Shown: positions 26,733-35,035 of the stretch, one piece after another
Layout: each line of letters begins with the position of its first letter
Numbering within the stretch: position 1 is the first letter of the stretch
Assembly: GCA_910585635.1 (NCBI GenBank)
Contig: CAJUFE010000012.1
Span: forward strand, 39,714-103,713
Origin: an uncultured Lachnospiraceae bacterium
Lineage (GTDB): Bacteria; Bacillota; Clostridia; Lachnospirales; Lachnospiraceae
DNA length: 64,000 nucleotides
Direction of reading: 5' to 3'
Notes under the pieces: generated by a model
Database searches by the model: none
Told to the model about the DNA's origin: nothing
The model's input: only the letters and a program-made list of their open reading frames with translations
Position numbers and translations under genes: made by a program

Positions 26733-27587
26733 TCACCTCCCTTTCCCGAATATCCCGCGGGGACTGAACACCAGGACGATGGCTACCGGCGCGAACAAGA
26801 AGAACTGGGAAAATTGCGGGGCCAGCAGAGAGCCGAAGGTGAAGGCCATCCCGATGATCAGAGAGCCGAAGATCGCCCCCTCAAAGCTCCCCATGCCGCC
26901 GATGATCACGATCAGCAGGGTATAGACCATGACCGAGGAATCCTGCCCCGATACCAGGTTCTGAAAGGTCCCCCCGATCATGCCGGCCATACCGGCCAAT
27001 ATCCCGGAAAGGGTGAAGATCGCGGAAAAGAGCAGCTTGATATCGATCCCCAGTGTGGAGACGATCTCCTGGTCATCCACCCCGGCCCGGATGATCATGC
27101 CGATCTTCGTCCTCTTCAGCACATACCAGAAGATCAGGCCGAAGAAGACGGCAAAAAGGATGATAAAAAGGTTATACTTGGGGAAATAAAAATCCCCCAC
27201 CGGAAAGGCTCCCTGCAAGAGCTTGGGGATCTTGACCTGTCTGGTACGCCCACTGAAGATCCCCACGATCAGATCGGCCCCTATGATCGAGACCGACAGG
27301 GTGATCAGGGTCTCCATGGTCATGTTCCCCCGCGCCCGTCTGAGGAAGAAAAGGTCCTCCAAAAAGGCAAAGACCCCCATGGCGGCCCCGGCAGAGAGCA
27401 GGCCCAAAAACCAGCTCCCTGTCTTGGTCAGGACGGTCCATCCGATGAAGCCTCCGGCCAGATACATGGTCCCGTGGGACATGTTCACGATGTTCATCAG
27501 TCCAAAAGAAAGGTTCAGACCTAAGGCCATCAAGAACAGATAGCCGGCGATCGTGAGCCCGTTTAAAAATGTCGATAGATAGATCAT
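26733..27587 (-). CDS. livH: Liv-type ABC transporter permease, LivH-like
   Basis: Membrane permease of 284 residues, eight or so helices. The N-terminus LFLMALGLNLSFGLMNIVNMSHG is the standard LivH start. The loop TKIGMIIRAGVDDQEIVSTLGI matches the ATPase-contact region. GGAGGATATC precedes the ATG. It lies about 100 bases downstream of the binding-protein gene. Confidence 0.95.
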   Translation of the reverse strand: MIYLSTFLNGLTIAGYLFLMALGLNLSFGLMNIVNMSHGTMYLAGGFIGWTVLTKTGSWFLGLLSAGAAMGVFAFLEDLFFLRRARGNMTMETLITLSVSIIGADLIVGIFSGRTRQVKIPKLLQGAFPVGDFYFPKYNLFIILFAVFFGLIFWYVLKRTKIGMIIRAGVDDQEIVSTLGIDIKLLFSAIFTLSGILAGMAGMIGGTFQNLVSGQDSSVMVYTLLIVIIGGMGSFEGAIFGSLIIGMAFTFGSLLAPQFSQFFLFAPVAIVLVFSPRGIFGKGR

Positions 27588-27685
27588 GATATCCTCCGGT
27601 CCTTTCAGGCAGAGCCTCCAGTCGATCGGCCGGTCCCTGCAGAGAACGCAGAGACCGGCACATCATCCATCAAAAAGCCAGCTGA

Positions 27686-29158
27686 TCAGTGCTTCCAGCC
27701 GCCGTCCGCCTCCAGGGCATCGACATACTCGTCGCCCATGACCTTGCGCAGGTCTTCCATATAGGCATCCTTTGTGGTGTAAGGGTAATCCCTGGCGTCC
27801 TCGGCAAACTGCATGTACTGCTCCTTGTACGCCTCATAAGGTCCGAACTGGCTCACATCCTCATAGGTCTTTTTGATCACATTGGCCATGGTCCCCTCGT
27901 CGGTCATGACCACTTCCTTCACATACACGTTCTGGACCGCGTTGTGGTACTCATCGAAATAGAAGCTGCCTCTGGGGGAATCCGTCACCTCAAGGGCGCA
28001 GATCGCGTCGATGATCGCCTGCTGATCGGAGGTATCCCAGCCCACCGCGTCCAGGCCGCGGATGATGCAGCGGATCGTGTCATAGCTCTGGACCGCCACG
28101 GCGTCCGGCTCGTAGCCGTATTCGTCGATAAAGGCTTTTCTAAAGGCCTGGTTCGCCGCGTTCTCGTCCCCGTCGGAGTAAAAGCTGGCCGAGAGGACGC
28201 CCACAAAGCCGTCGGAGACCTCGGAGAGCACATTGGTATCCGCCACATTGGTGCCGCCGATGATCTGTCCGAACTTATTGTTCAGCCCGTACTGCTCCCA
28301 GGCTTTCCAGAAGGCCACGATCGGGGAGCCGCCGTCATTTAAGAATACCGCGTCATAGTCCCCGGCCATGGAGGATACCTGGGTCATGATCGAGCTGAAA
28401 TCCAGGTTCCCCTCCGGATACCAGATATACTTGATCTCCTCGCCCCCATTTTCCATAAAGCCTCTGGCGAAGCCTGCCGCCTGGCCCCAGGGATAGGAGT
28501 AATCCGCCCCGATGGAGATGATCTTCTTGTATCCCACTTCCTTTGCGATATACTCGCCGAAGTTGAACATGACCTGGTCCGCGGTCCAGCCCGCCCGGAT
28601 CATATTTGGGGAAAAGTCCCGCATGGTCATATCCTGGGTAGCGGAATAAGAGGGCAGGAAGATCACATCGCTGTTCTTCTTCAGCCAATCCGCCTGGGCA
28701 TCTCCCTCAAAGCCGGTGACCGAGCCCATGATGAAGAGGCAGCCGTCCTGCTCCTTTAACTTGCTGCACTTGGTGACAGCCAGCTCTGCTTCACACTTCG
28801 TATCCTCGATCAAGAGCTCCATATCCTCCTCGCGCCCCTCCATCTTGATCCCTAAGAGCGCGCCGTTCACCGCGTTCTCTCCCAGATTGGCCACAAAGCC
28901 GGAATAGGGGACCGTGATGCCCACCTTGATCTTCTCTGCCGGCTTCGCCTTCTCCTCTCCGGCTCCCTCTGCCTTTTCCGTCTCTGTCTCTGGAGCTCCA
29001 TCCTGGGCTCCCTGCGGATCCTGGGCTTTCTGGGTATCCTGAGCTGCCGCCGTGGTGTCCGCGGCTCCGCCCTTATCCGCTGCGCCGCCTCCGCAGGCCC
29101 CACAGACCATCGCTGCCGCCAGGATCATCGCTGCTACCTTTGCTGTGTTTTTCTTCAT
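27686..29158 (-). CDS. Branched-chain amino acid-type ABC transporter substrate-binding lipoprotein
   Basis: Type I periplasmic-binding-fold lipoprotein of 490 residues, longer than LivK. Residues 1-22 are a lipoprotein signal with the lipobox near VCGAC (Cys22), followed by an Asp/Thr/Gln/Glu-rich linker to about residue 75. The binding domain starts IKVGITVPYSGFVANLGE. The family Peripla_BP_6 binds branched-chain amino acids, amides, urea or aromatic acids, so the ligand is open. The gene is preceded by a long low-complexity leader and by the two TIM-barrel genes, and supplies the importer encoded just downstream. Confidence 0.93.
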   Translation of the reverse strand: MKKNTAKVAAMILAAAMVCGACGGGAADKGGAADTTAAAQDTQKAQDPQGAQDGAPETETEKAEGAGEEKAKPAEKIKVGITVPYSGFVANLGENAVNGALLGIKMEGREEDMELLIEDTKCEAELAVTKCSKLKEQDGCLFIMGSVTGFEGDAQADWLKKNSDVIFLPSYSATQDMTMRDFSPNMIRAGWTADQVMFNFGEYIAKEVGYKKIISIGADYSYPWGQAAGFARGFMENGGEEIKYIWYPEGNLDFSSIMTQVSSMAGDYDAVFLNDGGSPIVAFWKAWEQYGLNNKFGQIIGGTNVADTNVLSEVSDGFVGVLSASFYSDGDENAANQAFRKAFIDEYGYEPDAVAVQSYDTIRCIIRGLDAVGWDTSDQQAIIDAICALEVTDSPRGSFYFDEYHNAVQNVYVKEVVMTDEGTMANVIKKTYEDVSQFGPYEAYKEQYMQFAEDARDYPYTTKDAYMEDLRKVMGDEYVDALEADGGWKH

Positions 29159-29164
29159 CCTTTC

Positions 29165-29330
29165 TCCTCCCTCTTTGTTCTTTGTTTTGTCCTTTACCTC
29201 GTTGTCTGTTTTGTCCTCTGTTTTATTTTGCTCTTTGCTTTGTTTTGTTCTCTGCTCTGTCTTATCCTTTGCTTTGTTCCATGTTTTATTTTATCTTTTG
29301 TTTTCTGCTCCGTTTTATGTATGGTCATAT
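29165..29330. repeat. Low-complexity, one-strand-purine leader of the binding-protein gene
   Basis: About 165 bases made almost only of T, C and G on the plus strand (TTTGTTTTGTCC-like words recur every 10-20 bases). The minus-strand transcript would therefore be rich in A and G and almost unstructured before the strong ribosome site of the lipoprotein gene. It fills the gap between this gene and the TIM-barrel gene upstream. Confidence 0.7.
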
Positions 29331-29335
29331 GGCGG

Positions 29336-30169
29336 CTATGATAACCGGATCTCTTTGAACCGCCGGATATGTGCAGGCATGGACTGCTCCACCGGGAAAC
29401 GTTCCGCGCTGGAGGCCCCGTAGAAGCCGTGGACGCCATGGGTGTGCTGGAGGATATAAGCCGCGTCCTCCGGCATGGCGATCGGGCCGCCATGGCAGAT
29501 GACCATGATCTCCGGGTTTGCCTCGTATGCCGCGTCCCGGATCTCCTGCACGAACTTGACCGCATCCTCTAAGGTCATGGCCGACGCCGCCCCGATGCTC
29601 CCGCCCACGGTGCATCCCGCATGGGCCACGATGATATCGGCCCCGGCCTTCACCATCTTTTCCGTCTCCTTCGTATTAAAGCAGTAGGGGGTGGTCAGAA
29701 GGTCCATCTCATGGGCGATCGCCACCATCTCCACTTCCTTGTCATAGCTCATGCCGGTCTCCTCAAAGACCAGACGGCAGTTGCCGTCAAATAAGCCGAT
29801 CGTGGGGAAATTCTGCACGCCGGAAAACCCGATCTCCTTGACCTGCTTTAAGAAATACCGCATATCCTTAAAGGGATCCGTGCCGTTGACCCCGGCCAGC
29901 ACCGGCGTGTCCTTCACCACCGGCAGCACCTCCCCCGCCATCTCCATCACGATAGCATTGGCATCCCCATAGGCTAACAGCCCGGAGACCGATCCTCGTC
30001 CGGCCATCCTGTATTTCCCGGAATTATAGATGATGATCAGGTCCGTCCCCCCGGCCTCCTCAAATTTCGCGCTGATCCCCGTACCCGCTCCGGTCCCTAC
30101 GATAGGGATCTTCTTCTCGATGTTCGCCCGCAGTCTCCTTACGATCTCACTTCTCTCGATCCTTGGCAT
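29336..30169 (-). CDS. TIM-barrel PEP-hydrolase-family protein (PF09370 type), copy 1
   Basis: Protein of 277 residues. Signature stretches are PIVGTGAGTGISAKFEEAG, LIIIYNSGKYRMAGRG, VLAGVNGTDPF, GFSGVQNFPTIGL, HAGCTVGGSIGA and ICHGGPI. This is the single-domain TIM-barrel family that also forms the C-terminal half of the plant protein Tm-1. The biochemical function is not firmly known; a relative has been named PEP hydrolase. The ATG at 30169 follows GAGGAGG; the longer frame has no site. It is very similar to the next gene upstream (about three quarters identical by eye), pointing to tandem duplication. Confidence 0.88.
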   Translation of the reverse strand: MPRIERSEIVRRLRANIEKKIPIVGTGAGTGISAKFEEAGGTDLIIIYNSGKYRMAGRGSVSGLLAYGDANAIVMEMAGEVLPVVKDTPVLAGVNGTDPFKDMRYFLKQVKEIGFSGVQNFPTIGLFDGNCRLVFEETGMSYDKEVEMVAIAHEMDLLTTPYCFNTKETEKMVKAGADIIVAHAGCTVGGSIGAASAMTLEDAVKFVQEIRDAAYEANPEIMVICHGGPIAMPEDAAYILQHTHGVHGFYGASSAERFPVEQSMPAHIRRFKEIRLS

Positions 30170-30209
30170 CCTCTTTTCCTCCTCTTGCTTTCGATCTATC
30201 ATGTCCTGA

Positions 30210-30256
30210 CGGTCCCACATGCCCCGTCAACCGCCCTATCGGTCCCACATGCCCCG
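30210..30256. repeat. Two-copy 30-bp direct repeat between the TIM-barrel genes
   Basis: CGGTCCCACATGCCCCG occurs at 30210-30226 and again 30 bases later at 30240-30256, with a third degenerate copy (GTCTCACATGTCCC) after it. Confidence 0.65.
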
Positions 30257-30309
30257 CCAGTCTCACATGTCCCATATGATCGGACACGGTCTCTGCCGTT
30301 CTCATGCCG

Positions 30310-31149
30310 TCATCTCTCATTAAACCGGATCCCCTTGAACTTCTGGATGTGGGGCGGCAGAGCCGCCTCGATGGGGAACCGCTCCGCGCTGGACGCTCCG
30401 TAAAAGCCATGGACGCCTTTTGTGTTCTGGAGGATGTACTCCGCATCCTCCGGCGTGGCGATCGGACCGCCGTGGCAGAGGACGATCACCTCCGGCCGGA
30501 TGGCCGCCGCCGCGTCCCGGATCTCCTGGATCTTTTTCACCGAATCGTCCATGGTCACGATGGACTCCGCCCCGATGGTCCCGCCCACCGTACACCCCAT
30601 ATGGGCTACGATCACATCGGCCCCGGCCTTGGTCATGGCCTCTGCTTCCTCCGGCTCAAAGCAGTAGGGGGTGGTCAGAAGGTCCATCTCATGGGCGATC
30701 TGGATCATCTCCACTTCCTTATAGTACCCTAACCCGGTCTCCTCGAAATTCGCCCTGGCCCGTCCCTCGAACAAGCCTACGGTGGGGAAATTCTGCACGC
30801 CGGAAAATCCGATCTCCTTGATCTTCTTTAAAAAGAGCTGCATATCCTTAAAAGGATCCGTGCCGTTGACCCCGGCCAGCACCGGGGTATCCTTCACCAC
30901 CGGTAAGATCTCCCCCGCCATATCCATGACGATGGCATTAGCATCCCCGAAGGCCAGCAGTCCCGCATCGGATGCCCGCCCGGCCATGCGGTAGCGACCG
31001 GAATTATAGATGATGATCAGGTCACTGCCGCCCGCCTCTTCAAACTTGGCACAGATCCCCGTGCCCGCTCCTGTCCCGATGATCGGGATCTTATCCTCGA
31101 TGTTCTTATTGAGCCTCCTTAAGATCTCACTTCTTTCGATCCTTGGCAT
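30310..31149 (-). CDS. TIM-barrel PEP-hydrolase-family protein (PF09370 type), copy 2
   Basis: Protein of 279 residues with the same blocks as copy 1: PIIGTGAGTGICAKFEEAG, IIIYNSGRYRMAGRA, VNGTDPFKDM, GFSGVQNFPTVGLFEG, HMGCTVGGTIGAES and LCHGGPI. Substitutions cluster in the variable loops (around residues 140-160 and the C-terminus), while the barrel strands are nearly unchanged. The ATG at 31149 has a GGGAGAAGG site. It sits between the Tm-1-like gene (upstream) and copy 1. Possibly the two form a hetero-oligomer; that is speculation. Confidence 0.88.
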   Translation of the reverse strand: MPRIERSEILRRLNKNIEDKIPIIGTGAGTGICAKFEEAGGSDLIIIYNSGRYRMAGRASDAGLLAFGDANAIVMDMAGEILPVVKDTPVLAGVNGTDPFKDMQLFLKKIKEIGFSGVQNFPTVGLFEGRARANFEETGLGYYKEVEMIQIAHEMDLLTTPYCFEPEEAEAMTKAGADVIVAHMGCTVGGTIGAESIVTMDDSVKKIQEIRDAAAAIRPEVIVLCHGGPIATPEDAEYILQNTKGVHGFYGASSAERFPIEAALPPHIQKFKGIRFNER

Positions 31150-31287
31150 CCTTCTCTCCCTTATCCTTTCTTTTGCCAGTAGACTTCCATACGTCCTACA
31201 CCGTCTTGCTGTGTCTGTCCGTCCGGTCCTCCCGTGTATCATCTCTGTGGCACGCAGCACCCTGTCCGATCTCGCCACATCTGCTGC

Positions 31288-31418
31288 CCGGCAGTCATAC
31301 GCTCATCCGGCGGTCATACGCCCACCCAGCAGTCATGCGCTGCCCGGCGGTCATACGCCCACCCAGCAGTCATGCGCCCCCCGGCGATCATAGGCTCACC
31401 CGGCGGTCATACGCTCAC
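31288..31418. repeat. Seven-copy 18/19-bp tandem repeat
   Basis: Units begin at 31288, 31307, 31326, 31344, 31363, 31381 and 31400, with the consensus CCGGCGGTCATACGCYCAC. The last unit runs into the stop codon of the Tm-1-like gene, as in the array at 19651. Confidence 0.88.
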
Positions 31419-32656
31419 AGCCGCGCCCCGTCTTTGGATCCGTCTAGCATCTCCAAAAGCATCTGGACGATAGCCCTGGAAAATGCCATATCGTTGATAT
31501 TGGCATCCACCTCCCGGACGCTGATCCTCTCCTCAAGCCCTGCCTTGATCTCGTCGAACAGCAGCCGGTCCGTCTCCCAGTCCTGAAAAAGCTGCCCCTC
31601 TCCGTCTAAGATCGATACGCCCCGCAGGGGGAAAGCGAAGCCCACCTTTCCCTTGGCGGCATTGGCCTTCCGGGCAAATATCTCGCCCATCTTCCGGTTG
31701 TCCTCCCGGTCCGTCCGCACCAGGGTGACCATGGGGTTCCATTCATACAAGATCCGGCTCCCGTCCTTGAACTTCGCCGGCACGGTATCCACAGGGCCAA
31801 AGTTGATCATATCCACGCACCCCGGCACGATCAGCTGAGGGATCCCCATAGCCCCGGCTCCGTCCAGCCGCTCCGGCCCCGCCGACAGGACCCCGCCGCC
31901 CACCTCATCCGCCCACTCTGTGGTGGTCACATCCAGCACCGCTTTGGGGTAGCCCTGGCGGATCAGCTCCTCCATAGCCCTCCCGCCTGTGCCGGTAGCG
32001 TGGAACACCATGGTATCATAGCCCGCCTCATCCAACAGCTCCATGCACTGCTCCACACACTGTGTACTGTTCCCGAACATGGAGAGAAAGATGATCGGCC
32101 TGTCCTCCTTTGATACTTCCACCTCCTGGGCAGCCATCCCGCAGACCGCCCCCGCCGCCCTTGACAGGATGGTCCGGGAAAAGGTATTGATCCCGCAGAT
32201 GTCCACGATCGAAGGGAACAGCAGGATATCCTTTGTGGCAACATAGGGAGAGGTATCGCCGGAGGCCAAGGTAGTGACACAGACCTTGGGCACGCCCACC
32301 GGCAGCCCCTGCATGGCGGTGGACACGATGGAGGTGCCTCCGCCTCCGCCCATACCGATGATCCCGTCCAGCCGCCCTTCCCCAAAAAGCCTTTTCACCA
32401 GCTCCTGGGCGCCTTTAGCCATCACCTTCATAGCCGCGCCCCGGTCCCCCCGGCTCCTCAAGGCCGACAGCTCTCCCCCGCCTGCCAGGGCCACCTCCTC
32501 CGCCGATATATGGACCGGGAACAGCCCCGTGCTCCCCATGACCCCGGCGTTCATCGTGGTCACGTCCACCCCTCTCTTTTGCAGTTCATCATAGAGATAC
32601 TTAAACTCCCGTCCCTTCGTATCGAACGTACCCAGCATGATGATGTTTTTGTGCAT
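31415..32656 (-). CDS. Tm-1-like (UPF0261) ATP-binding-domain protein
   Basis: Protein of 413 residues of the UPF0261/Tm-1-like family. Characteristic segments are MLGTFDTKGREFKYL at the N-terminus, GIIGMGGGGGTSIVSTAMQ, SGDTSPYVATKDILLFPSIVDI and FHATGTGGRAMEELI. In plants Tm-1 carries this domain fused to the TIM-barrel domain encoded by the two genes just downstream. The bacterial function is unknown; the N-terminal domain of Tm-1 is reported to bind ATP. First gene of the long operon, preceded by a promoter and palindrome. The ribosome site is weak (GGAGGTGATCGG upstream of the ATG at 32656). Confidence 0.9.
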   Translation of the reverse strand: MHKNIIMLGTFDTKGREFKYLYDELQKRGVDVTTMNAGVMGSTGLFPVHISAEEVALAGGGELSALRSRGDRGAAMKVMAKGAQELVKRLFGEGRLDGIIGMGGGGGTSIVSTAMQGLPVGVPKVCVTTLASGDTSPYVATKDILLFPSIVDICGINTFSRTILSRAAGAVCGMAAQEVEVSKEDRPIIFLSMFGNSTQCVEQCMELLDEAGYDTMVFHATGTGGRAMEELIRQGYPKAVLDVTTTEWADEVGGGVLSAGPERLDGAGAMGIPQLIVPGCVDMINFGPVDTVPAKFKDGSRILYEWNPMVTLVRTDREDNRKMGEIFARKANAAKGKVGFAFPLRGVSILDGEGQLFQDWETDRLLFDEIKAGLEERISVREVDANINDMAFSRAIVQMLLEMLDGSKDGARL

Positions 32657-32716
32657 CTTATCCGATCACCTCCGTATTTGGCTATTAGATCTGTTTATTT
32701 TAATTTCATTAGGATA

Positions 32717-32760
32717 ACATTATCATAATTAATCCATAATGTCAATCATAATTTTATGAT
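32717..32760 (-). promoter_or_regulatory. Promoter and palindrome of the Tm-1/TIM-barrel/Liv/LarA operon
   Basis: On the minus strand TTGACA (32740-32745) is followed after 17 bases by TAATGT (32717-32722), a fair promoter. The palindrome ATCATAATTTTATGAT (32745-32760, arms ATCATAA/TTATGAT) touches the upstream edge of the -35. A regulator bound there could act as activator or repressor. The leader to the start codon is about 60 bases. Confidence 0.5.
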
Positions 32761-32811
32761 CGATATGCAAAAATTTTATCCATATCCACAACCTCTCCAA
32801 CCACCTAGCAC

Positions 32812-32939
32812 CCGGAGGCCCGGATCCCCCTAAGGGGACCCTAGCGGAACGTCAGCACTTAGCGAGGTCTTTTCGAGCTTAGTACTGTTACGTTCCGGTC
32901 GGAGCGAGAGCGCGTCCCCGTGGGGGACCGGGCCTCCGG
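32812..32939. repeat. Large structured palindromic element
   Basis: Outer arms CCGGAGGCCCGG plus ATCCCCC (32812-32830) and GGGGGACCGGGCCTCCGG (32922-32939) are complementary except for one extra base. Inside lie the inverted pair CGGAACG/CGTTCCG and, further in, CAGCACTTAGC paired with GCTTAGTACTG. The 128-base unit could fold as one long stepped hairpin. I see no open frame in it. It has the look of a dispersed, possibly transcribed, repeat. It lies between the operon promoter and the AT-rich island, in the 632-base gap 32657-33288, whose remainder has no gene I can support. Confidence 0.7.
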
Positions 32940-33250
32940 ATGCGGACGGGCGGCCGACCATGCGCCTGCACCTATCCAGCGATCCAGCACCCCACCATGA
33001 TCTCATGACCACCTTTCATCGGAACAAAAAAATACCCCTGCCCCACTAGAGCAAAGGTATCTTTTCCAAAACAACCATTTTATAAACGAACTCCCTTTTC
33101 ATGAAAAGTGTACTCGCTGCTACTATCCTAAATTTAGTGCATATTTATATATTCGAATGTTTGTTCTTTTTATTCCAATAGCTACCTCTCATACTTCAAA
33201 ATCTGAAATAAAATTTATTTACAATACAAAATAGATCATTTTTTAGATCA

Positions 33251-33284
33251 AAAAAGGAGCAGACCTTGTTAGCCTGTTCCTTTT
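33251..33284. terminator. Bidirectional terminator-like hairpin at the island edge
   Basis: AAAAAGGAGCAG and CTGTTCCTTTT form an imperfect hairpin with A- and T-runs outside, suitable for terminating the minus-strand small frame at 33289. Confidence 0.5.
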
Positions 33285-33288
33285 AATC

Positions 33289-33489
33289 TTAATCTATTTT
33301 TAGTTCAGAGCCATAACTGTAATTATTACCCATATAATGGAGCCTTGTCTTTAATATCTCGCTTATTTGTGGGGTTACTATAGGCTCTCCATTAAAGTCT
33401 CCTATATAACCTGGCTCATTTGGATTCGTTGTAGGTGCTGATGACATCTTATATTGAACTGTTCTAGTCTTTATTGACAAAAATTTCAT
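33289..33489 (-). CDS. Possible small hypothetical protein
   Basis: A 66-residue frame in AT-rich sequence, ending just before a terminator-like hairpin. It has no ribosome site, no membrane segment and no motif I know. It may be an old gene remnant or chance. Confidence 0.3.
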   Translation of the reverse strand: MKFLSIKTRTVQYKMSSAPTTNPNEPGYIGDFNGEPIVTPQISEILKTRLHYMGNNYSYGSELKID

Positions 33490-33609
33490 AGATTTAAGTT
33501 TTAACTAGTAAAAAAGAGTACATTAGATTTTCTATACTCTTTTAATTTCTATATCAGTTTATTCTTTTAAATTTATCCTTGTTTGTATTTGTCAATATCA
33601 TTCAATGTT

Positions 33610-33632
33610 TATATATATATATATATATATAT
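33610..33632. repeat. TA dinucleotide repeat
   Basis: Eleven successive TA units in the AT-rich island, 22 bases before the stop of the membrane protein gene at 33655. Confidence 0.9.
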
Positions 33633-33654
33633 CAATTGCTATTTTAAAAAGGAA

Positions 33655-34014
33655 TTAATTATTTCTCTTGTTCTTTCCCTTTATTATAAATATACCTCCT
33701 ATACATATAGCCAATACTATAATAAAATTAAATGACGAAATATATAAAACTTTATTTAATTCACGTAATATCTCAGCATTTCCATTAACCTTAAATAATA
33801 CATCTAAAGCCATATTAACTGTAGATAAAAAACATAAAAGAATCGAAAGGAGCAAAACAGATTTATTTTGCGGTTTAAATAGAATGTAATAGGCTGTAAT
33901 TTCAAATATGATACATAAAGGCATAAACAAGATTTTCTGTGGCATAAATAACTCCATGTAAAAGAATAACACAAATACCATAAAAAGAATAAAAATACAT
34001 TTTTTGATTTTCAT
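33655..34014 (-). CDS. Small membrane protein, AT-rich island
   Basis: Protein of 119 residues with four hydrophobic helices (about 7-25 ILFMVFVLFFYMELF, 30-48 LCIIFEITAYYILF, 52-72 SVLLLSILLCFLSTVNMAL and 92-112 FIIVLAICIGGIFII). The tail KGKNKRNN is basic. AAAGGAAG precedes the ATG at 34014. I do not recognise a family. The gene is far more AT-rich than its surroundings and lies next to an Mrr-like nuclease gene on the same strand, 352 bases downstream of it; the 34036-34366 gap contains no gene I can support. Confidence 0.6.
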   Translation of the reverse strand: MKIKKCIFILFMVFVLFFYMELFMPQKILFMPLCIIFEITAYYILFKPQNKSVLLLSILLCFLSTVNMALDVLFKVNGNAEILRELNKVLYISSFNFIIVLAICIGGIFIIKGKNKRNN

Positions 34015-34366
34015 TTCTTTGCACTTCCTTTCCAAAGCTGTATAGTATAAGCACGAACAAATCTTTAAATCTCAATCCTATTATATTCATATCAATTATA
34101 TTATAAATATATAACATATTTGTACATAAATCAATAGGTTAATCTTTTATATCTTCTAATCTTCTAATATTATGTTTTGATCTAAATAATCTGCTGATTA
34201 TTTGTCAAATTATACAATAAATTTATACAATTCCAATAAGAAATGATTATAAATATCTCTTTATTTATTTTAACTCTGTTTTGTCACAGCTATCCAAAAC
34301 ATTTTTTATAGACTTTATCTTTTCTTCCATAGCCATACCTTTTAAGGCATTACCATGGAGTTCCCT

Positions 34367-35035
34367 TCACCCATACTCAATGCCATGAACAATTGCGTTT
34401 TTCTTTACTTCAATAGCCTCTTTTAATTTGGCAGACGCCTTCATTTGTAATAACTCATATTCCATTACAAGATCCTTAGCTGTCTCAAATTCTTTTAATA
34501 TCTGTTCTTTCAAAGAGTCTTTTTCTAATTGTTCAACATTTTCGCAAGGTAAATCTCTAAATATTATGTTCTTTTTAAAATTTTTATCATCTGTTATATT
34601 GTATAAAATTATACTCAATAATGGACCCACATTATAAGTATATACTTTATTACTATTTGCAAATCTAATAAGACCGATCTCACCTTTTCCAATCAGTTCC
34701 ACACCTAATTTTCTAGCATACCTTTGTGCCTCTATACTAAAATTATTGTTTGTAATTACAACAGGATGCCCATTTTTATCATCTCTGAAATGCATTCCTG
34801 CATAAATTTCCTGAATGGGTTCTTTTCCTTGAATCCTATTCTGAAATTTACATTGAATATAAAAATTATAATCCACATGGTTTTGAGAGTATGTAGCAAT
34901 AATATCTACACCTCTATCATCGCCTTTAGTTCTTCGTGCATTAAGTTCAAACTTATTTAAAAAATTTACAACGTATGTCTCAAACTCAAAACCATTATCA
35001 CAATTTCTTGGATTAAACACTACACTTTTACTCAT
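34367..35035 (-). CDS. Mrr-like restriction endonuclease-fold protein
   Basis: Protein of 222 residues. The N-terminal 120 residues form a PD-(D/E)XK nuclease of Mrr type: GDDRGVDIIA carries the catalytic aspartate and NFYIQCKF carries the Q-x-K motif usual in Mrr. The segment GHPVVITNNNFSIEAQRYARKLGVELIG is the strand-helix that closes the domain in Mrr proteins (given here in two parts: GHPVVITNNNFS and AQRYARKLGVELIG). The C-terminal 90 residues are helical and charged, possibly a coiled coil. No methyltransferase is nearby. Such proteins cut methylated or foreign DNA; defence is likely but unproven. GGAGAGAAAG precedes the ATG. Confidence 0.78.
   Translation of the reverse strand: MSKSVVFNPRNCDNGFEFETYVVNFLNKFELNARRTKGDDRGVDIIATYSQNHVDYNFYIQCKFQNRIQGKEPIQEIYAGMHFRDDKNGHPVVITNNNFSIEAQRYARKLGVELIGKGEIGLIRFANSNKVYTYNVGPLLSIILYNITDDKNFKKNIIFRDLPCENVEQLEKDSLKEQILKEFETAKDLVMEYELLQMKASAKLKEAIEVKKNAIVHGIEYG

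Noticed and set aside
26613..27524. Plus-strand frame of 303 codons over the livM/livH region
   Set aside because: Charged, low-complexity translation typical of an antisense shadow; the opposite strand carries clear permease genes.
31288..31418. CRISPR array considered for the short repeats here and at 19651 and 10741
   Set aside because: The units are directly contiguous with no unique spacers and no cas genes are present.
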